From the NCBI RefSeq assembly GCF_005937185.1, contig NZ_VCNI01000005.1:45464-109463 (forward strand): a stretch of 64,000 nt of DNA, given 5' to 3'. Made by a program: the position numbers and the translations under genes. Position 1 is the stretch's first letter; each line of letters opens with the position of its first letter. Below the pieces are notes generated by a model that did not search any database, was not told the DNA's origin, and was given only the letters and a program-made list of their open reading frames with translations. Positions 16,748 through 25,100 of the stretch are shown piece after piece. The stretch is from Flagellimonas algicola. GTDB taxonomy: Bacteria; Bacteroidota; Bacteroidia; Flavobacteriales; Flavobacteriaceae.

Positions 16748-17473
16748 ATGTTTGAACCCATTGAAAAACGTGAATCGCTTAGCGGGCGTGTAGAGGCTGA
16801 ATTGACCAAGGCCATTAGAGTAGGTCAATATCAGCCATTACAAAAAATACCCACTGAGCATGAGCTATGCTCCATATTTAACGTTAGCAGAACAGTGGTA
16901 AGGGAAGCCATAAAAGGACTTAATGCCAAGGGAATTGTTGATGTGAGAAAAGGAAGTGGGGTTTATGTTTCAGAAATGAGTATCCAGAATGCCTCTGAGA
17001 CCTTGAACTTATTCTTTGGCCTTTCCTCCAATGAGGATGTACTGTTGCATACCATAGATTCGCGGGCCATGATAGAGCCTATGATTGCTTCCAAATCGGC
17101 AGTAATCCGAAAGAAAAAACATATTGATCAGCTAGAAGAAAACATGGAAAAAATGCGCCAATGTCCGTTGGAGAGCAAAAATGAAGAAGCTGAACTGGAC
17201 AATCAATTTCATAGAATCATCCTGGATTGCATTGACAATCCGGTACTTCATCTGTTGGTAGATCCTATTTTCAACTTGATGCCAAAATTTAAGTTTGGCG
17301 TTTTTGGTAAGACGATTACGGGAAATTTACAGGAGGAAAAGAATACATTACTCCATTACCATCAACAGATCACCGATGCCATTAGTGGGAAACATCCGCT
17401 AAGAGCAGAAAGTTATATGAAGGAACACCTGAAGGTCACTCGTGAAAACTATATAAAAGCACTGAAACCATGA
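16748..17473 (+). CDS. FadR/GntR family transcriptional regulator
   Basis: 241 residues. The winged-helix domain (residues ~8-75) has the GntR pattern: LTKAIRVGQYQPLQKIPTE, then FNVSRTVVREAIKGLNAKG. The C-terminal FCD domain (95-235) has the metal/ligand residues of the FadR subfamily (Asp in NQFHRIILD, H in HYHQQITDAI). Members sense sugar acids or related carboxylates. With dgoD and a GntP permease downstream, a hexonate or its 2-keto-3-deoxy derivative is the likely effector. Its stop overlaps the ATG of the decayed kinase (ATGA), so the original operon ran on without a gap. Confidence 0.92.
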   Translation: MFEPIEKRESLSGRVEAELTKAIRVGQYQPLQKIPTEHELCSIFNVSRTVVREAIKGLNAKGIVDVRKGSGVYVSEMSIQNASETLNLFFGLSSNEDVLLHTIDSRAMIEPMIASKSAVIRKKKHIDQLEENMEKMRQCPLESKNEEAELDNQFHRIILDCIDNPVLHLLVDPIFNLMPKFKFGVFGKTITGNLQEEKNTLLHYHQQITDAISGKHPLRAESYMKEHLKVTRENYIKALKP

Positions 17474-17665
17474 AGGGAGTCGTCATTTTTGACAAGATTA
17501 TGTTACGACTTACGCCTTTAGCAAAGGGTGGTAAACTACCCATGGCTCCTGAATTTTCTGTGGGTTATGCTGGGGGCAGAATCCAATGTTGCAGTGTCCC
17601 TCGCTTTTTTGGGAAATCAGGTTGATTTTGTGAGCAAGACCCAGTAATCCTTTAGATTAGGAAGA
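17470..17665 (+). pseudogene. relic of a KdgK-type 2-keto-3-deoxy sugar-acid kinase
   Basis: Only the first ~60 codons of a PfkB-family kinase remain. Frame 1 reads MKGVVIFDKIMLRLTPLAKG and then FSVGYAG. After one extra base in a G run near 17569-17574 the next frame reads AESNVAVSLAFLGNQVDFVS, and after another shift SNPLD, before stops. This is the order of KdgK N-termini (GEIMLRLTP, GGAEANVAVSLA, FVSKLPxNPLG). The rest of the gene is deleted; dgoD begins 40 bases later. It starts inside the regulator's stop codon, so it was the second gene of this operon. Confidence 0.78.
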
Positions 17666-17706
17666 GTGACCAAGGCACAACAATTGGAGGAAGATATAAA
17701 AGAAAT

Positions 17707-18864
17707 ATGGACGCAGTACAGATTGAGAAAGTAGAGCTCTTTAAGGTGCCACCGCGTTGGTTGTTTTTGAAAATAACAACAAAAGAGGGCATCTTCGGCT
17801 GGGGAGAACCTGTTGTGGAAGGCAGGGCGGATACCGTAGCGGCCTGTGTAAATGAGCTTTCACAATACCTAATAGGCCGTTCCGCCCACGCAATTGAGGA
17901 TATTTGGCAGAGCTTGTATCGAGGCGGATTTTACAGGGGCGGGCCCATTCTGATGAGTGCCTTGGCTGGAATTGATCAGGCGTTATGGGATATCAAGGGA
18001 AAATCGTTGGGTGTTCCGGTTCACGAATTGTTGGGTGGTGCTGTCCGGCAAAAAATGAAAATGTATTGTTGGATTGGTGGCGACAGCCCTGAAGTGGTCA
18101 TTGAGCAGGCTCAATCCAAATTGAAAGAAGGATATAAGGCGGTAAAATTGAATGCCACGGGCGCTTTCGAGTGGATCGATTCCAACAAAAAGATAAAAGA
18201 TGTGGCCAAAAACATCCAATTGTTACGGGAGGAGTTTGGTGATGAGCTCGATATTGGCCTTGATTTTCATGGAAGGGTACACAAAGGCATGGTAAAGCCA
18301 CTGATAGATGAGTTGGCGCCCTTTAGGCCCATGTTTATAGAAGAACCGGTGTTGACCGAAAACAACGATGCGCTAGACCACATATACGCTTATAGCCCTA
18401 TTCCTATTGCTACTGGGGAACGGATGTATTCCAGATGGGATTTTAAAGAAGTACTTCATCGTGGAGTGGTTGATATTATCCAACCCGACCTCAGTCACGC
18501 AGGAGGGATTTCGGAGGTTAGGAGGATTGCCGCCATGGCGGAAGCCTATGATGTGGCACTGGCGCCCCATTGCCCCCTGGGCCCTATCTCTTTGGCTTCG
18601 GCATTGCAGATAGATTTTGCATGCATAAACGCTGTTATTCAAGAGAGCAGCTTGGGTATTCACTATAATCAAGGATACGATCTTTTGGACTATATGGAAA
18701 ACCCAGAAGTTTTCGCCCTGGAAGATGGGTATATCCCATTGCTCAAAGAACCTGGCTTGGGAGTGTGTATTGATGAGGAAAAATTAAAGGAGGCTCAGAA
18801 AGTTGGTCATCAATGGAGCAACCCCATTTGGAGAAACCAGGATGGAAGTTTTACCGAATGGTAA
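17707..18864 (+). CDS. dgoD: D-galactonate dehydratase
   Basis: 385 residues of the enolase superfamily, mandelate racemase group. The N-terminal cap has GWGEPVVEGRADTVAA and YRGGFYRGGPILMSALAG; the barrel carries the metal ligands in LDFHGR (Asp), FIEEPV (Glu) and ATGERM (Glu), and the catalytic His in APHCPLGP. These are the GalD-type residues. It turns D-galactonate into 2-keto-3-deoxy-D-galactonate. The kinase gene expected next to it is decayed, and no KDPGal aldolase is in the window. Other hexonates remain possible substrates. Confidence 0.9.
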   Translation: MDAVQIEKVELFKVPPRWLFLKITTKEGIFGWGEPVVEGRADTVAACVNELSQYLIGRSAHAIEDIWQSLYRGGFYRGGPILMSALAGIDQALWDIKGKSLGVPVHELLGGAVRQKMKMYCWIGGDSPEVVIEQAQSKLKEGYKAVKLNATGAFEWIDSNKKIKDVAKNIQLLREEFGDELDIGLDFHGRVHKGMVKPLIDELAPFRPMFIEEPVLTENNDALDHIYAYSPIPIATGERMYSRWDFKEVLHRGVVDIIQPDLSHAGGISEVRRIAAMAEAYDVALAPHCPLGPISLASALQIDFACINAVIQESSLGIHYNQGYDLLDYMENPEVFALEDGYIPLLKEPGLGVCIDEEKLKEAQKVGHQWSNPIWRNQDGSFTEW

Positions 18865-18925
18865 AGTCTCCTAAAGGTACCGGAATATGGAAAATTTAAA
18901 ATTAATTACCTCTAAAACCTAGACT

Positions 18926-20248
18926 ATGCTGTATATCGTTGCATTGTTGCTTGCTTTGGCCTTTATCATATTAGGCATTGTAAGGTTTGGTATCCATCCT
19001 TTTTTTGTGCTTTTACTGGCGGCCATTGGATATGGTTTTTTGACCGGAATGGACGTTTCCATGATCATCGCTTCCATTAACGATGGATTTGGCGGTATCA
19101 TGGGCAAAATTGGATTAATCATATTTTTTGGGGTGGTTATTGGAACCGTTTTGGAAAAATCGGGTGGAGCGCTTGTCATTGCCAATTCCATTTTAAAATG
19201 GATCGGGGAAAGATCTATTCATCTGGCCATGATGCTAACGGGCTACGTGTTGTCGATTCCTGTTTTTGCCGATAGTGCTTTTCTGATGATGAACTCCTTG
19301 AACAAGGCGTTATCCCATAAAGCAAAAGTCTCCTATGCAGGTACTACAGCGGCTTTGGCTTTGGGTTTAACAGCAACCCATGTAATGGTTCCCCCAACTC
19401 CGGGCCCCATTGCGGCAGCCGGCATTTTGGATGCCCCATTGGGCAGTGTGGTGTCCTGGGGAATTTTGGTTAGTTTGTTGTCATTGAGTACGTGTTATCT
19501 TTTTGCAAAAAAGGTGGCATCAAAAATTTCCATCCCATATCGTTTGGAAAGTATTGAAAACCCATCACATCTGCCTAAACTGTGGAAATCGATGCTCTCG
19601 ATTGTAGTGCCGATTTTGCTTATTGTTTTAAAATCAATTTTTGATTATCCCGAATGGGGATTAAATGAAAGCGCTTTCTATCCCATTGTTTCTTTTTTGG
19701 GTACTCCCATGATTGCGCTGCTAATAGGTATTATCCTCACGCTGCTGTTACCTGAAAAACTGGATAAAAAAATCTATGCTGCTTCTGGTTGGTTAGGGGA
19801 TTCGGTTAAAATTGCCGCCCCTATTCTACTGATTACCGGTGCAGGGGGAATATTTGGAAAAATGCTTCAGAATTCGGGGATGGCTGAGGTGATAACAGAG
19901 AGCCTGTCCGATGTTCAGATTGGGCTGTTTTTCCCATTTCTTTTAGCCGCTTGTTTAAAGACCACCCAAGGTTCATCAACGGTAGCCCTTATAACCACAG
20001 CATCAATTGTAGCACCTATTTTACCTGCTCTGGGACTGGATGCGCCCTTTATGAAAACCATGACCGTTCTGGCCATAGGGGCTGGATCTGCCGTGGTTTC
20101 CCATGCCAATGACAGTTTCTTTTGGGTATTTACGGAACTTACCGGGATGAACGTCCGACAAGGTAACCAGATTCAAACGGCAGGGACTTTGGTTTTGGGC
20201 GTTACCGCGATGATGATTATTTTTCTGATTTCCCAGATAATGTACTAG
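18926..20248 (+). CDS. GntP family gluconate/sugar-acid:H+ symporter
   Basis: 440 residues, about 12 hydrophobic segments. GntP patterns are seen: GLTATHVMVPPTPGPIAAAG, then AACLKTTQGSSTVALITTAS, and SHANDSFFWVFTELTGM near the end. It brings gluconate-like acids into the cell with protons. Together with dgoD and the FadR-type regulator it forms a hexonate uptake and dehydration operon. 61 bases separate it from dgoD. On its far side the next gene is convergent. Confidence 0.93.
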   Translation: MLYIVALLLALAFIILGIVRFGIHPFFVLLLAAIGYGFLTGMDVSMIIASINDGFGGIMGKIGLIIFFGVVIGTVLEKSGGALVIANSILKWIGERSIHLAMMLTGYVLSIPVFADSAFLMMNSLNKALSHKAKVSYAGTTAALALGLTATHVMVPPTPGPIAAAGILDAPLGSVVSWGILVSLLSLSTCYLFAKKVASKISIPYRLESIENPSHLPKLWKSMLSIVVPILLIVLKSIFDYPEWGLNESAFYPIVSFLGTPMIALLIGIILTLLLPEKLDKKIYAASGWLGDSVKIAAPILLITGAGGIFGKMLQNSGMAEVITESLSDVQIGLFFPFLLAACLKTTQGSSTVALITTASIVAPILPALGLDAPFMKTMTVLAIGAGSAVVSHANDSFFWVFTELTGMNVRQGNQIQTAGTLVLGVTAMMIIFLISQIMY

Positions 20249-20346
20249 TACCAAGAGGCCTAAACGGGTCACAAATTCCCTTTCACATGATTGTAATAAG
20301 GTTCGGGATTAAGGTGTATTAAGAAGGTGATACCTCGATTTACAAG

Positions 20347-20859
20347 CTACATATTTACAAACTCGTAGCCAGATAGGGGGATGTTCCGCAAATCAAATTC
20401 TGTTTCATTCAAAAGAATTCCGTGTTCTAAATAAGCTTTTAGATTGGCCAGCCAAAAAGTCCAGCCATTGCTGCACCCATGATGTATGTTGAGCTTGCTG
20501 GTCTCATCAGTTGGGATTTGGTGTTGTTTCAGACTGACCAGTACAGCGGTTTCATGTTGCTCCAATGTGACAGAAACTTTACTGTCTGCAAAGGAGATTT
20601 CCATGGAATCACTCCCGTTCGCCTTCAGTACTGTTCCTTTTTCCTCTCCGTCCCAGTTATGCCACATCCAAGTGTAGCTGTCCCCAGCCTGAATATGTTC
20701 TTCTGGGTTGCGTTGTTCTCCGTTGGCGGATGTGTAAACGGCAGAACGCAAAAACCAAGAGCAGATTCCCGCTTCAGTGCCCCAGCACCAATACAGTTTT
20801 TCAATTGTGGACTTTATATAAATCTTTTTGGTGAAGCTGTCAAACGTAAGTTGGCTCAT
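20347..20859 (-). CDS. SRPBCC (AHSA1/START-like) domain protein
   Basis: 170 residues. It begins with the pattern FTKKIYIKSTIEKLYWCWGT, typical of AHSA1-like SRPBCC proteins (beta strand, then the helix where a substrate enters). No enzyme residues are evident; such domains bind hydrophobic ligands or partner proteins. Last gene of a four-gene operon read right to left; its ATG overlaps the stop of the serine-hydrolase gene by 4 bases. It converges with gntP across about 100 bases that show no clear terminator. Confidence 0.75.
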   Translation of the reverse strand: MSQLTFDSFTKKIYIKSTIEKLYWCWGTEAGICSWFLRSAVYTSANGEQRNPEEHIQAGDSYTWMWHNWDGEEKGTVLKANGSDSMEISFADSKVSVTLEQHETAVLVSLKQHQIPTDETSKLNIHHGCSNGWTFWLANLKAYLEHGILLNETEFDLRNIPLSGYEFVNM

Positions 20860-22013
20860 CGTTTCCGTGTTAATTCTTGTTGATATAGTTCCCTTCCCAA
20901 TTGAGCTAAAAATGGGATTCCAATCTCGTCATATTCGTAGGCATTATCATTAAAGATACCATCTTTATTAACCAAAATGGTTGCAGTTACCAGAAAATCA
21001 ATGTCGTTCTGCGCATCTTGAATGTAGGCGCAGTCAGTCAAGGTGCCATAAGCATAACCCACTTTGTTGTAGATTTTAATGTGGTCTGGAATAGGGTCTG
21101 TGGAATCTCCAAACATGAAGAACTTTACGTAACTATCATAGAATTTCTCCGAATCGTAGCCCACCACTCCAGGAAGCATATACATGGCATTAAGTAGAAG
21201 TTGCCGTTGATCGGGATTTAAGTTGAATTGCTCTTCTGGAACAAAACTTTCAGGAAATAGGATTCGTTTTAATAAAGCGTGTTGCGCTTTTATTGGATAA
21301 TAGTTTTTCAAAGAAAAATCAAAGGCACCATTTTGGAGTCCTTCGTCATCGTAGTACCCGCTTCCTTTATGCACGCGATTGATGTTAAGCTCCTCGGGAT
21401 ACTTATTTATGATGGGTGGACTAAGCGACGTAGTAGAATCGTTGAGGTATATGACCAAAGGTTTTGTGGTAACCTCATCGGCATTTGAGGTGGAAAGACG
21501 ATGTGCGATCCGGATGGGTTCCACCCCTCTTTTCTGCATTCGTTGATTGAGATGGTCCTGTCCCAAAAACTCAATCAACCGGTTGTTGGCCGCATTGTCC
21601 GAAACCGCAAAAATCTCAGAAACTGCCTTGGCAAAAGTGGTCTCCACGGAATCTCCTTCCACATAAAAACGGGTGTTTACAGAAAGGGAATCAATTTCGT
21701 TGATTTTTTCCAGAGCGGCCACCGCAGCTGGAAACTTGACCGTACTGGCAGGATAAAAATAATTGTCCACATCCACTTGAAAGTCGTAATCGGTAAAAAT
21801 GATGCTGTCCTGCTCGCGGTCTATTTGGGTATATCTTATTTGCACTTCAAACTGCTCCAAACTGTCCATCACCCTGCTAATTTTGAGGTTGTCCGAAGCA
21901 AGAGCAGCATCTAGTGGATTGACCTTGGAACTACTCTCACAGGATACGAAAACCATGGTCAGCAATAGAACTGAGGCTGTTACTCTATTGAAGAATGAAA
22001 TTCTAAAATCCAT
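20856..22013 (-). CDS. class A beta-lactamase-like serine hydrolase, lipoprotein
   Basis: 385 residues with a lipoprotein signal (ASVLLLTMVFVSCES). The class A landmarks are S-x-x-K in PASTVKFPAAVAAL, S-D-N in AVSDNAANNRLIEF, and K-V-G in YNKVGYAYG in place of KTG. It is long for a beta-lactamase, and the KTG change makes resistance unlikely; a housekeeping hydrolase (peptidase or esterase) is more probable. It is cotranscribed and overlaps both neighbours (11 bases upstream, 4 downstream). Confidence 0.85.
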   Translation of the reverse strand: MDFRISFFNRVTASVLLLTMVFVSCESSSKVNPLDAALASDNLKISRVMDSLEQFEVQIRYTQIDREQDSIIFTDYDFQVDVDNYFYPASTVKFPAAVAALEKINEIDSLSVNTRFYVEGDSVETTFAKAVSEIFAVSDNAANNRLIEFLGQDHLNQRMQKRGVEPIRIAHRLSTSNADEVTTKPLVIYLNDSTTSLSPPIINKYPEELNINRVHKGSGYYDDEGLQNGAFDFSLKNYYPIKAQHALLKRILFPESFVPEEQFNLNPDQRQLLLNAMYMLPGVVGYDSEKFYDSYVKFFMFGDSTDPIPDHIKIYNKVGYAYGTLTDCAYIQDAQNDIDFLVTATILVNKDGIFNDNAYEYDEIGIPFLAQLGRELYQQELTRKR

Positions 22014-22260
22014 CCAAATACACTTCTCCCCTGTGGGGTTTGAGAATATCCTTTACTTCCGGCAGCTCGAATTCGGCCACCACCATAAAGGTTATGCTAT
22101 GGGTGGGACTAATGTGTTTATGTCCGGTAATGTCAAACTTAAGCTCTTCGATTACAATAAATTCTTCCAAATGTTTGCGGTAGTGTTCTGCTGTTCGGGC
22201 TGCACCTGGTCCCCGAAAGTCCCAAATGAGCTTAATCTTTCTGTCCAATACTTTATCCAT
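22003..22260 (-). CDS. small protein of unknown function, 85 residues
   Basis: I do not recognise the family. It is a soluble, mixed-charge protein with a His-rich centre (GHKHISPTHSITFMVV) and a possible ferredoxin-like alpha/beta pattern; no signal peptide and no membrane segment. It is probably a real gene, because it overlaps its upstream neighbour by 8 bases and its downstream neighbour by 11, and translation keeps a normal codon pattern. The operon context ties it to the SRPBCC proteins and the serine hydrolase. Confidence 0.65.
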   Translation of the reverse strand: MDKVLDRKIKLIWDFRGPGAARTAEHYRKHLEEFIVIEELKFDITGHKHISPTHSITFMVVAEFELPEVKDILKPHRGEVYLDGF

Positions 22261-22708
22261 TGTCGAGAACTGATTTTCCTGTTTCTGCGAACGCTTTAAA
22301 GTCTTCTAGATACTTTAAAGACTGTTTTTTGAATACGCCTGGCATTAGGAATGCCATCAATTTCATGCCAAAACCCGAAAACTGAAACTCGCTTTCCGAA
22401 ACCCAAAGGGTTTTTCCGTCAACATCCTTAAAATAGTTCCTTTGGGTGTTGTGCACCCCTTTGGTATCATAAGTCATGTGGAATTCATCCGGAAGTTTGC
22501 GCTTCAAAATAGTTTCAACCATTTCAAACTCCCGTTTTCCCATTTTGTATCGCAAGGACATCTGGGAACCCTCTGTGCCAGGTTTATCAGATAAATGTTC
22601 ATAGCCCAAAAGCCCCTGTTGCCAATGTCTCATATTTTCGGGATTGTCCAATTTTTCAATAAACGCATCCCGGGGAAGATCAATCGTAATTTCACAAGTG
22701 TATTTCAT
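22253..22708 (-). CDS. SRPBCC family protein
   Basis: 151 residues, a second SRPBCC domain in this operon, different from that at 20347. Its start KYTCEITIDLPRDAFIEKLD is the typical first strand and helix, followed by MRHWQQGLLGYEHL. Such domains bind lipophilic ligands. First gene of the leftward operon SRPBCC - 85-residue protein - serine hydrolase - SRPBCC. The divergent lipoprotein gene starts at 22825, so both promoters share 116 bases. Confidence 0.75.
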   Translation of the reverse strand: MKYTCEITIDLPRDAFIEKLDNPENMRHWQQGLLGYEHLSDKPGTEGSQMSLRYKMGKREFEMVETILKRKLPDEFHMTYDTKGVHNTQRNYFKDVDGKTLWVSESEFQFSGFGMKLMAFLMPGVFKKQSLKYLEDFKAFAETGKSVLDNG

Positions 22709-22790
22709 CGGTATAGGTTCTGCTACTAATGTAATAAATTAAATAGTGGGGATAGGCTAATAAAAATCTGTTAACAGGGATGTAACGCAC

Positions 22791-22820
22791 TTGTAAGGGT
22801 TTAAGTAATTGTTATTTTTG
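22791..22820 (+). promoter_or_regulatory. promoter of the surA-type operon, possibly leaderless
   Basis: TTG at 22791-22793 and -7 box TATTTTTG at 22813-22820, 19 bases apart. The expected start is at about 22824, next to the A of the ATG at 22825. Confidence 0.5.
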
Positions 22821-22824
22821 CGCA

Positions 22825-23706
22825 ATGCAAGGTATTCAAAAGCATACTTTATTTTCAATTGTATTATCCAGCCTATTGGTTCTCACTTCCTGCGATTCCC
22901 TGTTCAGGAAAAAAGTGGAAAAGGAACCATTGGCCAGAGTAGGGGAGGAATTTTTGTACAGGGAAGATGTGGCTCCCTTGATTCGGGAAGACATGTCTCC
23001 CCAAGATAGCGCTCTGTTCGTGACCAACTATATTAATACTTGGGCTTCCAAACAGTTGTTGCTCTCCAAATCCAAGATTAACCTGCCTGAGGAAAAATTG
23101 GCAGAGTTTGATCGCCTGGTTTACGATTATAGATCCGATTTATATACTAGGGCGTATGTTGAGGCTTTGGTGTTCAAGGAGCAAGATACAGCTGTTTCCA
23201 CTTCCCAGCTTAGACAATACTACGAAAGGGAAAAAGAGAATTTTAAACTCGGTGAAAAGCTGGTTCAACTCCGATTTGTTGGGCTACCAGCCCAATTTTT
23301 GGATAAGGACGATGTGGTTTCGAGAATGAAATCATGGAGTGAAGAGGACCGCATTTATCTGGATTCCATTGCGGTGCAGTTCAAGAAAATCCATTTTAAT
23401 GATTCAATCTGGGTGCGTACCTCAAGGGTAATGGAAGAAATCCCGCCCCTGACTCCTTTGAACGAAGAAGACTACTTAAAAAAATCACAATTTTTTGAAT
23501 TACAGGATTCCTTGGAGGTATATTTGGGACAGGTTACTGATGTCCTGGAAATTAACGATATAGCTCCATTTGAGTATATTTTACCCGATATTAGACAGCT
23601 AATTTTGAATCGTAGGAGAATGCAATACGTTAGAAAGCTGGAAACTGAGATAATTGACGAAGCTATTAAGAAGAACGAATTTGAGGTATATGAAAAAGAT
23701 GAATAA
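22825..23706 (+). CDS. lipoprotein, SurA-like chaperone without clear PPIase domain
   Basis: 293 residues with a lipoprotein signal (LFSIVLSSLLVLTSCDS). The body looks like the helical SurA N-domain: EDVAPLIREDMSPQDSALFV, NYINTWASKQLLLSKSK. Heptad-rich helices follow, and DVLEINDIAPFEYILPDIRQ with LILNRRRM... near the end matches the C-terminal helix of SurA. The parvulin core is not seen. It probably is an outer-membrane-protein chaperone of the periplasm. It overlaps the next gene, a full SurA-type isomerase, by 17 bases. Confidence 0.75.
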   Translation: MQGIQKHTLFSIVLSSLLVLTSCDSLFRKKVEKEPLARVGEEFLYREDVAPLIREDMSPQDSALFVTNYINTWASKQLLLSKSKINLPEEKLAEFDRLVYDYRSDLYTRAYVEALVFKEQDTAVSTSQLRQYYEREKENFKLGEKLVQLRFVGLPAQFLDKDDVVSRMKSWSEEDRIYLDSIAVQFKKIHFNDSIWVRTSRVMEEIPPLTPLNEEDYLKKSQFFELQDSLEVYLGQVTDVLEINDIAPFEYILPDIRQLILNRRRMQYVRKLETEIIDEAIKKNEFEVYEKDE

Positions 23707-25096
23707 AAAAGTATTTGGCCTAATGTTTTTTGCAATTGCCGGATTCCTTAACGCACAAGATACGGATGAGGCCTTGCAGGCTGCAACGGATTCAACGGAA
23801 TCCGTTAACCGAGTAAAGTTGGATGGAATTGCTGCAGTAATCGGGGATTATGTGATTTTGGATTCTGATGTGGATAAAACTTTGATCGATTTAAAAAGTC
23901 AGGGAGCATCCACGGAAGATATTACCAAATGTAGCCTTTTGGGCAAGTTGATGGAAGATCGTTTGTACGCCCACCAAGCGGTTCAGGATAGTTTACTGGT
24001 TTCTGATGATCAGGTAAATGCGCAGAGCGATAGACAGATTCAGCAATTGGTAGCTCAAGTTGGGTCTATGGATAAAGTCCTCAAGTTCTACAAGAAACCA
24101 GATATTGAAAGTTTTAGGGAAGAACTCTTCGAAATCAATAAGCTACGTATGCTTTCCGAAAAAATGCAAAGTAGTATTGTGGAAGAGCTGGAGGTGACCC
24201 CTGAGGAAGTACGTCAGTTCTTTAGCAAGATTCCTGAAGATGAATTGCCTGTTTTTGGTGCTGAACTTGAAATTGCCCAGATTGTAAAGCAGCCCGTGGC
24301 ACCGGAAGAAGAAAAGCAAAAGGTTATAGACCGTTTGAAACAGATCAAGCAGGATGTAGAGGATAACGATGCCAGTTTCAATGTAAAAGCCATTCTTTAT
24401 TCGCAAGATCCAGGTTCCAAATCCAAGGGAGGTTTTTATAGTATGACCCGGGAAACTCCGTTCGTAAAGGAATTCAAGGATGTGGCCTTTAGTCTTCAGG
24501 AAGGAGAGATATCAGAACCTTTTGAATCGCCATTTGGATACCATATCATCTTTATTGAAAAAATTAGGGGACAAGAATTGGATCTTAGGCATATATTGAT
24601 GATTCCGGAAATCCCGCAAAGCGCCATTGATAATGCGGTAAAGGAACTGGATAGTATTCGGCAGCACATCATGGATGGGAAATACACCTTTGCAGAGGCT
24701 GCTCTGAACTTTTCCGATGAAAAAGAGACCAAAAATGATGGCGGAGTGCTTCGAAACCCCATCAACTATGGTTCGCGTTTTGAATTGACCAACATGGATC
24801 CAGCGTTGTACAACCAAGTACGAAATCTAAAGGACGAGGAAATTTCCAGACCGCTAAAGGAAGATGATCCCAGGGGAGGCCCTCCCAAGTTCAAGATCAT
24901 GAAGATTTCCAATCGCTATGACGAGCATAAAGCCGATTTCGCAAAGGATTATCTAAAAATTCAGGAGCTGGCCCTGCGTGAAAAGCAATTCAAAGCCATA
25001 AAAGAATGGATGGATGAGCACATTGAAGATACCTACATCCATGTTAACAATGAAAACAGGGAGTGCGATTTTGCAAACAACTGGGTAAAGGAATAA
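23690..25096 (+). CDS. SurA-type peptidylprolyl isomerase with two parvulin domains
   Basis: 468 residues from ATG 23690 (MKKMNKKVFGLMFFAIAGFLNA), which gives a proper signal peptide; an earlier in-frame start inside the upstream gene does not. After the helical N-domain (about residues 40-170) come two parvulin domains: one with GGFYSMTRETPFVKEFKDVA and SPFGYHIIFIEKI, and one beginning LRHILMIPEIPQSAI. It assists the folding of outer-membrane beta-barrels. Function symbol surA is likely, but orthology was not tested. It overlaps the lipoprotein gene, and the MoxR gene starts 4 bases after the stop. Confidence 0.9.
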   Translation: MKKMNKKVFGLMFFAIAGFLNAQDTDEALQAATDSTESVNRVKLDGIAAVIGDYVILDSDVDKTLIDLKSQGASTEDITKCSLLGKLMEDRLYAHQAVQDSLLVSDDQVNAQSDRQIQQLVAQVGSMDKVLKFYKKPDIESFREELFEINKLRMLSEKMQSSIVEELEVTPEEVRQFFSKIPEDELPVFGAELEIAQIVKQPVAPEEEKQKVIDRLKQIKQDVEDNDASFNVKAILYSQDPGSKSKGGFYSMTRETPFVKEFKDVAFSLQEGEISEPFESPFGYHIIFIEKIRGQELDLRHILMIPEIPQSAIDNAVKELDSIRQHIMDGKYTFAEAALNFSDEKETKNDGGVLRNPINYGSRFELTNMDPALYNQVRNLKDEEISRPLKEDDPRGGPPKFKIMKISNRYDEHKADFAKDYLKIQELALREKQFKAIKEWMDEHIEDTYIHVNNENRECDFANNWVKE

Positions 25097-25100
25097 GTGC

